The position numbers and the translations under genes were made by a program. This document shows positions 17,801-20,864 of a stretch of DNA of 20,864 nt, piece by piece. The notes below the pieces were generated by a model. It did no database searches. It saw only the letters and a program-made list of their open reading frames with translations, and was not told the DNA's origin. Each line of letters starts with the position of its first letter. The first letter of the stretch is position 1. The stretch lies in assembly GCA_902651635.1 (NCBI GenBank), contig CACRSC010000086.1, forward strand, positions 84,263 through 105,126, given 5' to 3'. This DNA comes from Mastigamoeba balamuthi. Taxonomy: Eukaryota; Evosea; Mastigamoebida; Mastigamoebidae.

Positions 17801-19030
17801 TGACGTTGGCCCAGAAGGTGCGGTTCCTGGGGTCTATCGACATGGCGAACAGCCTCAGCAGCCACTGCGGTGCACGCGCAATTGATTACACCCGCTGCGA
17901 CAGCCGCCCCCAGGGGGTTTGGCCCATTCTGCCAGGCACTGCTCAATTGATAAGCGCGCAGTCGCGATCGGGCACGCATGGCAAGGCGCCAATCGTCGCC
18001 AGCACCGCATCTGACTATCGCACAACCTCAGCGGGCGCGGGTACCTTGTACTCGACGATGATGCCTATGTTGTCTGAGCTGAGCTTGCCCTTCCAGTCGC
18101 TGAAGACCTCCTTGACCGTCAGGGGCACGAACAGCGTCGGGAGCTTGCGCGTGCCCCACAGCCACGCGTAGTACTGGTCCGGCCCGGCGATGACCACGAC
18201 GATGCGGTCGCCCGGGCCGACCCTGCCGAGGTTCCTCGCTGCCTTGGAGCTCAGCAGGCACTCGCCCGGAGCCCCGGGCCCCGCGTGCTCCCACGTGCGC
18301 CCCAGCAGCATATCCTTCTCCCGTTGCGTGTCCAGCGCCACCATCTTCGTTTTTATCACCCAGTCCCCCGAGCAGTGCTCCCTGCGCCCCAAATCAATTG
18401 ATTTTCTGCCCCAAGCACAAAGTAAGGGAGCGCTGCTGCACACGTGGCGCTGGTGTTGTAGAGCAGGTCGAGGCTGAAGTCGCTGCGGAGGCAGGGGAGG
18501 GCGACGGTGTCGAAGCTGGTGCGCGGCGAGTGGTGGCTGTAGGAGCCGCTGCGGTCCAGCGCCAGCACCGAGGCCAGCAGCGTGTAGTTGACGTACGCGT
18601 TTCCCGTCGAGGCCTCGGTGCTGACCTCGAGGTCGACCTCGCTGGCGCTGAGCTCGGCCACCCGCAGGTAGATGATGGGCGCGTTGCCCAGCACCGTCAG
18701 CAGCACCGCCACGACGACCACCACAACTGGCGGAATCGAATTCGCCCCGAATTGAGAATTCGCCCGCAAAACGGACCGGCCCGGCGGGGGTCGCACGCGA
18801 TTCCGGGTGGCGGGGAGCGGGAGAGCAGGAACCGAAAAGGGCGGGGGCGCACCGAGGCAGGCAGCGAAGCCCAGGAGGTACTGGGCCATGTGCTGGCGGA
18901 TCTGCGTCCACGTCTGGTACGCGTAGTGCGTCACCACGACCACCTCGGCCCACGACGCTGATATCGCGTGGCGCAGGGCCCTCTGCGCCCGCGCGCGCCG
19001 CGTGCCCTGCGCTTTGCCCTCGGCCTGCAT
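14858..19030 (-). CDS. FtsX/MacB-like two-domain permease
   Basis: Thirteen exons (19030-18853, 18726-18444, 18381-18045, 17864-17077, 16865-16565, 16493-16395, 16334-16220, 16165-16017, 15969-15872, 15816-15489, 15426-15361, 15309-15182, 15119-14858) encode 1,043 residues with all phases consistent. A first membrane helix (about 60-80) leads to an ectodomain to about 355. Next come three helices with the FtsX signature VDTRTFEVGVMRTLGTSRRG (390-409), and three more helices (about 516-625). A second ectodomain (630-890) follows, then a second FtsX core with VYEQTKEIGVLRALGVTKNW (937-956) and helices to the C-terminus. The ectodomains carry N-glycosylation sequons (NYT, NTS, NRT, NVT, NAT), fitting an outside location. 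In bacteria such permeases pair with a separate ATPase and move lipids or peptides or transmit force; none is encoded here. The substrate is unknown. The start is the first ATG before the helical N-terminus. Confidence 0.9.
15120..15181 (-). other. CAATTG-type intron, 62 nt (permease intron 12)
   Basis: The sense strand starts GTACGCAGC, carries GGGGCGGAAATCAATTGATT in its middle and ends GGCGCAG. It is the same length as permease intron 2 (18382-18443) and shares its start, core and end. Joining across it gives KNWMYRVYMYEAF in frame. Confidence 0.8.
18382..18443 (-). other. CAATTG-type intron, 62 nt (permease intron 2)
   Basis: The sense strand starts GTGTGCAGCAGC, carries GGGGCAGAAAATCAATTGAT and ends GGGGCGCAG. 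Joining across it gives NTSATEHCSGDW in frame. The CAATTG ends 12 nt before the acceptor cut. Confidence 0.8.
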
Positions 19031-19625
19031 TTCAGTGCGCGCAATCTGCGCAAGACGCGATGATGAGGGTGGGTTATGAAATCTCCGCGATATTTCCCAA
19101 CGTATCAATAAACAAAAAAAGCGATTCAGAACAAACCGCACTGTGGATTCCAGATCGTTGTGCAGCCCCACCCCAAGTGAGATGCAATATGCATGCTTTA
19201 CACTTTGCCCTTTGCCAATCGGGTGGGCACAAAAAATGGCGAAAAAACCAGCGAAAACTCGCAGAAAACAGCAAGTTCGCTCTTGGACGGTCAACCCACC
19301 GCAACCACAGCGCACAGAGTCCTGCTCTGATGTGTTTCCCCGCAGACAACAGCAAGGAGGGAAGGTCCTGCTCATGCAAAGCCACCCAAGACAGCCGCTG
19401 TGCCCGGCCAGAGTCCCGGAGCAGCAGCACATCCCTCACCGCCCGTATTTTTCCGAATCGCTTGATATCTTCTGAGCCATGACGTGCGAGCGGCCAGGAA
19501 ATCAACCCACTGGGTCCGCACACCAAACCTCCCACGCAGCACACACAGCACACGCAGCACACCCCACTCCCAGCACAGCGGATCCACGCCCGTCGCGTCA
19601 CCCTAATATGTCGCATCGGCTGCAG
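19031..19625. promoter_or_regulatory. Divergent intergenic region
   Basis: The region between the minus-strand permease and the plus-strand gene at the right end, presumably carrying both promoters. It is AT-richer from 19060 to 19270, including A-runs near 19109 and 19230. GCAGCACAC-like short repeats lie at 19535-19565. An ATG at 19479 opens a short frame without connecting cleanly to the next exon. No individual promoter element is certain. Confidence 0.4.
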
Positions 19626-20864
19626 CCCCCGCGACCCCCGCGAGCCCCGGGGCCGCCGAGGCGCAGGTGCGCGTGCAGGAGGCGCAGAGCCCCGGGTGGG
19701 CGCTGCCCCCGGGCGGCCCCGGCGCGCTGCTGACGACGCCGCCGAGCGTCTGCCGCGACCCCCACGCCCTGTCGGTGCTGTCGCGTCACCGCCTGCTGCT
19801 CGCCCGCCAGCTGCTCGCGGCCCTCAGCCCCGCGCCCTCGCCCCTCGCGGCCCTCTGCTCGCTGCCGCCCGCCGTGCAGCCCACGCGGGGGCGCCCGGGG
19901 GAGGTGCGCGCCCAGGGCCCCGCGTGGCGCGTGTGGCCGGCGGCCGAGGCGGACGCGAGGTGGCGTGGGACGCTGGGGGGGCGCCGGGGGGCCGAGATGG
20001 GCGTGGCGCTGCGGCTGGGCGGCGGCAGGGAGGTCCGCTGGCGCCAGGCCTCCGGGGGCCCCTGGGAGGCCGCCGCGGCCTACTACGTCGACGCGGGGCG
20101 GGGCCTCGCCGCCTGCTTCACGCTCCTCCTGGGCTGCTTCCCCCCGGCCCCCGCTGAGGTGCGCCCCCTGCGTCTCATGCTTCTCCCCCCTGCGTCCCCC
20201 GCTGCCCCTGCGCCTCTTCGTCTGCTGGCGACTCTGCTCTGCTGCTCTGCTGCTCTGCGCTTGCATGGGTTCCGATGCGAGTGGGGGTGTTGGTGGCGTC
20301 TTGTGCTTGGCTGCGCTTGTCCTGCTGCCCCCGGGAGGAGCACAGCACTGGCTGTGCCTGGGCTGCCCTGCTGCTGGTCTTGTGCTGCAGCGCCTGTTGG
20401 TCGTCTCGCAACTCGAGAATGCGAGGCCACTCGATTGCTTGATTGCTTGCGTTGCTTGCACGCGGACCCTTTGCTCGTCACGGCCCTTGTGGCAGCAGCA
20501 GCAGCAGCAGTGCCGTGCTGGCGCCATCCGCGCTGACTCTCTCTGGTGCTGGGTGTGTGCGCGCGCAGCTCAAGGCGCACAGCGCGGCGACGCTCTCGTG
20601 CCTGTGGCTGGGCGAGGAGGCTGCCCGCTGCATGCGGGGCCCCGGCGGCAGGCCGCGCCTGGCGACGCTGCAGATGGTCGTCAACAGCCGCCGCTCCTCC
20701 GACACCGACCTCCTCCTCGCCTCCATCCGCCCGCACTGCCCCGCCGACCTCGACGACGACGCCCGCGCCCTCCCCGCCCTCCTCCTGCCCGCCGCAACCG
20801 CCGGCGCCGCGCTGGCCTGCGACAGGGCCCTCCTCGACGAGCTGCACAGGCTCCAGGAGGGCTT
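19626..20864 (+). CDS. Unrecognised protein, 5' end unresolved, runs off right edge
   Basis: Two exons are supported: one ending at 20158 (…CFPPAPAE|GTGCGC) and one from 20569 (GCGCAG|LKAHSAATLSCLWLGE) to the window end, joined in phase 0 across a 410-nt intron. The protein is rich in Ala, Leu, Arg and Pro. It contains PHALSVLSRHRLLLARQLLA, WEAAAAYYVDAGRGLAACFT, RLATLQMVVNSRRSSD and ALACDRALLDELHRLQ, suggesting a mostly helical soluble protein. No domain recognised and no signal peptide visible. An in-frame TAA at 19604 means the exon begins after it. There is no in-frame ATG near its start, so either a first exon upstream is spliced at the CTGCAG at 19620-19625, or a later acceptor is used. 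Confidence 0.6.
20159..20568 (+). other. 410-nt low-complexity intron
   Basis: The donor is GAG|GTGCGC and the acceptor GCGCGCAG. It contains CTCTGCTGCTCTGCTGCTCTG near 20235, GATTGCTTGCGTTGCTTGC near 20441 and six CAG units near 20494. It is much longer than most introns in the window and lacks CAATTG. Confidence 0.6.

Noticed and set aside
19031-19432. Upstream in-frame extension of the permease start
   Set aside because: The frame stays open but reads as Cys/Arg-rich noncoding-like sequence through AT-rich DNA. The ATG at 19030 gives a better N-terminus.
19479-19733. Short plus-strand ORF beginning MTCERPGN
   Set aside because: Its frame differs from that of the following exon, and I found no donor of the right phase to join them. 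Its His/Ala/Thr repeats come from CACGCAG-type simple repeats.
1-20864. CRISPR array, prokaryotic operons or Shine-Dalgarno sites
   Set aside because: The genes have spliceosomal introns and no regularly spaced identical repeats with unique spacers were seen.

Overview
The window comes from the nuclear genome of a GC-rich, intron-bearing microbial eukaryote. The coding exons are interrupted by short GT-AG introns, mostly 47-211 nt, with donors often GTGCGC or GTACxC and acceptors often GCGCAG. Gene content points to a free-living protist: a SAM-tyrosine-kinase-like-beta-helix protein, a two-domain FtsX/MacB-type permease, and an ADP-ribosyltransferase-like relic. An archamoeba or other amoebozoan, or a metamonad such as a preaxostylan, would fit. 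I cannot decide the lineage from sequence alone.

Layout. (1) 1-400, minus: frameshifted remnant resembling the N-terminal part of an ADP-ribosyltransferase domain, running off the left edge. (2) 1397-2655, plus: intact two-exon gene for a probably N-myristoylated protein of unknown function, with a TATA-like box and a TGACGTCA site upstream. (3) 2985-3225, plus, and 3303-4260, minus: an intact three-exon gene for a two-pass membrane protein, with a 21-nt microexon, and tail-to-tail with it a decayed inverted copy of its last exon. (4) About 4.3-8.2 kb: an AT-richer zone of relics. It holds a truncated copy of the 8489 gene, an unidentified broken coding stretch, two copies of a ~200-residue unknown gene each broken at a different place, and a broken SAM-domain exon between them. 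(5) 8489-9848, plus: intact four-exon gene for an acidic, probably nuclear protein. (6) 9849-10828: convergent intergenic space with dispersed repeats. (7) 10829-14510, minus: five-exon SAM / tyrosine-type kinase / right-handed beta-helix gene (900 aa). (8) 14858-19030, minus: 13-exon FtsX-like permease (1,043 aa). (9) 19626-20864, plus: start of an unrecognised gene running off the right edge, divergent from the permease.

The exon models for the five complete genes were checked by phase. In each case the exon lengths sum to a multiple of three and the protein stays continuous across every junction.

The strongest unexplained signal is in the introns. The palindrome CAATTG, usually within ATCAATTGA(T/G), occurs 12 times in introns of the kinase and permease genes, including three times in one tandemly repeated intron, and never in their exons. 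Three of these introns, in two different genes, also share their first ~9 nt and a G-rich flank. This suggests related, possibly propagated introns (introner-like), or an unusually conserved branch-site region. The second theme is local duplication followed by decay: direct, inverted and dispersed copies of window sequences carry single-base frameshifts and destroyed splice acceptors.
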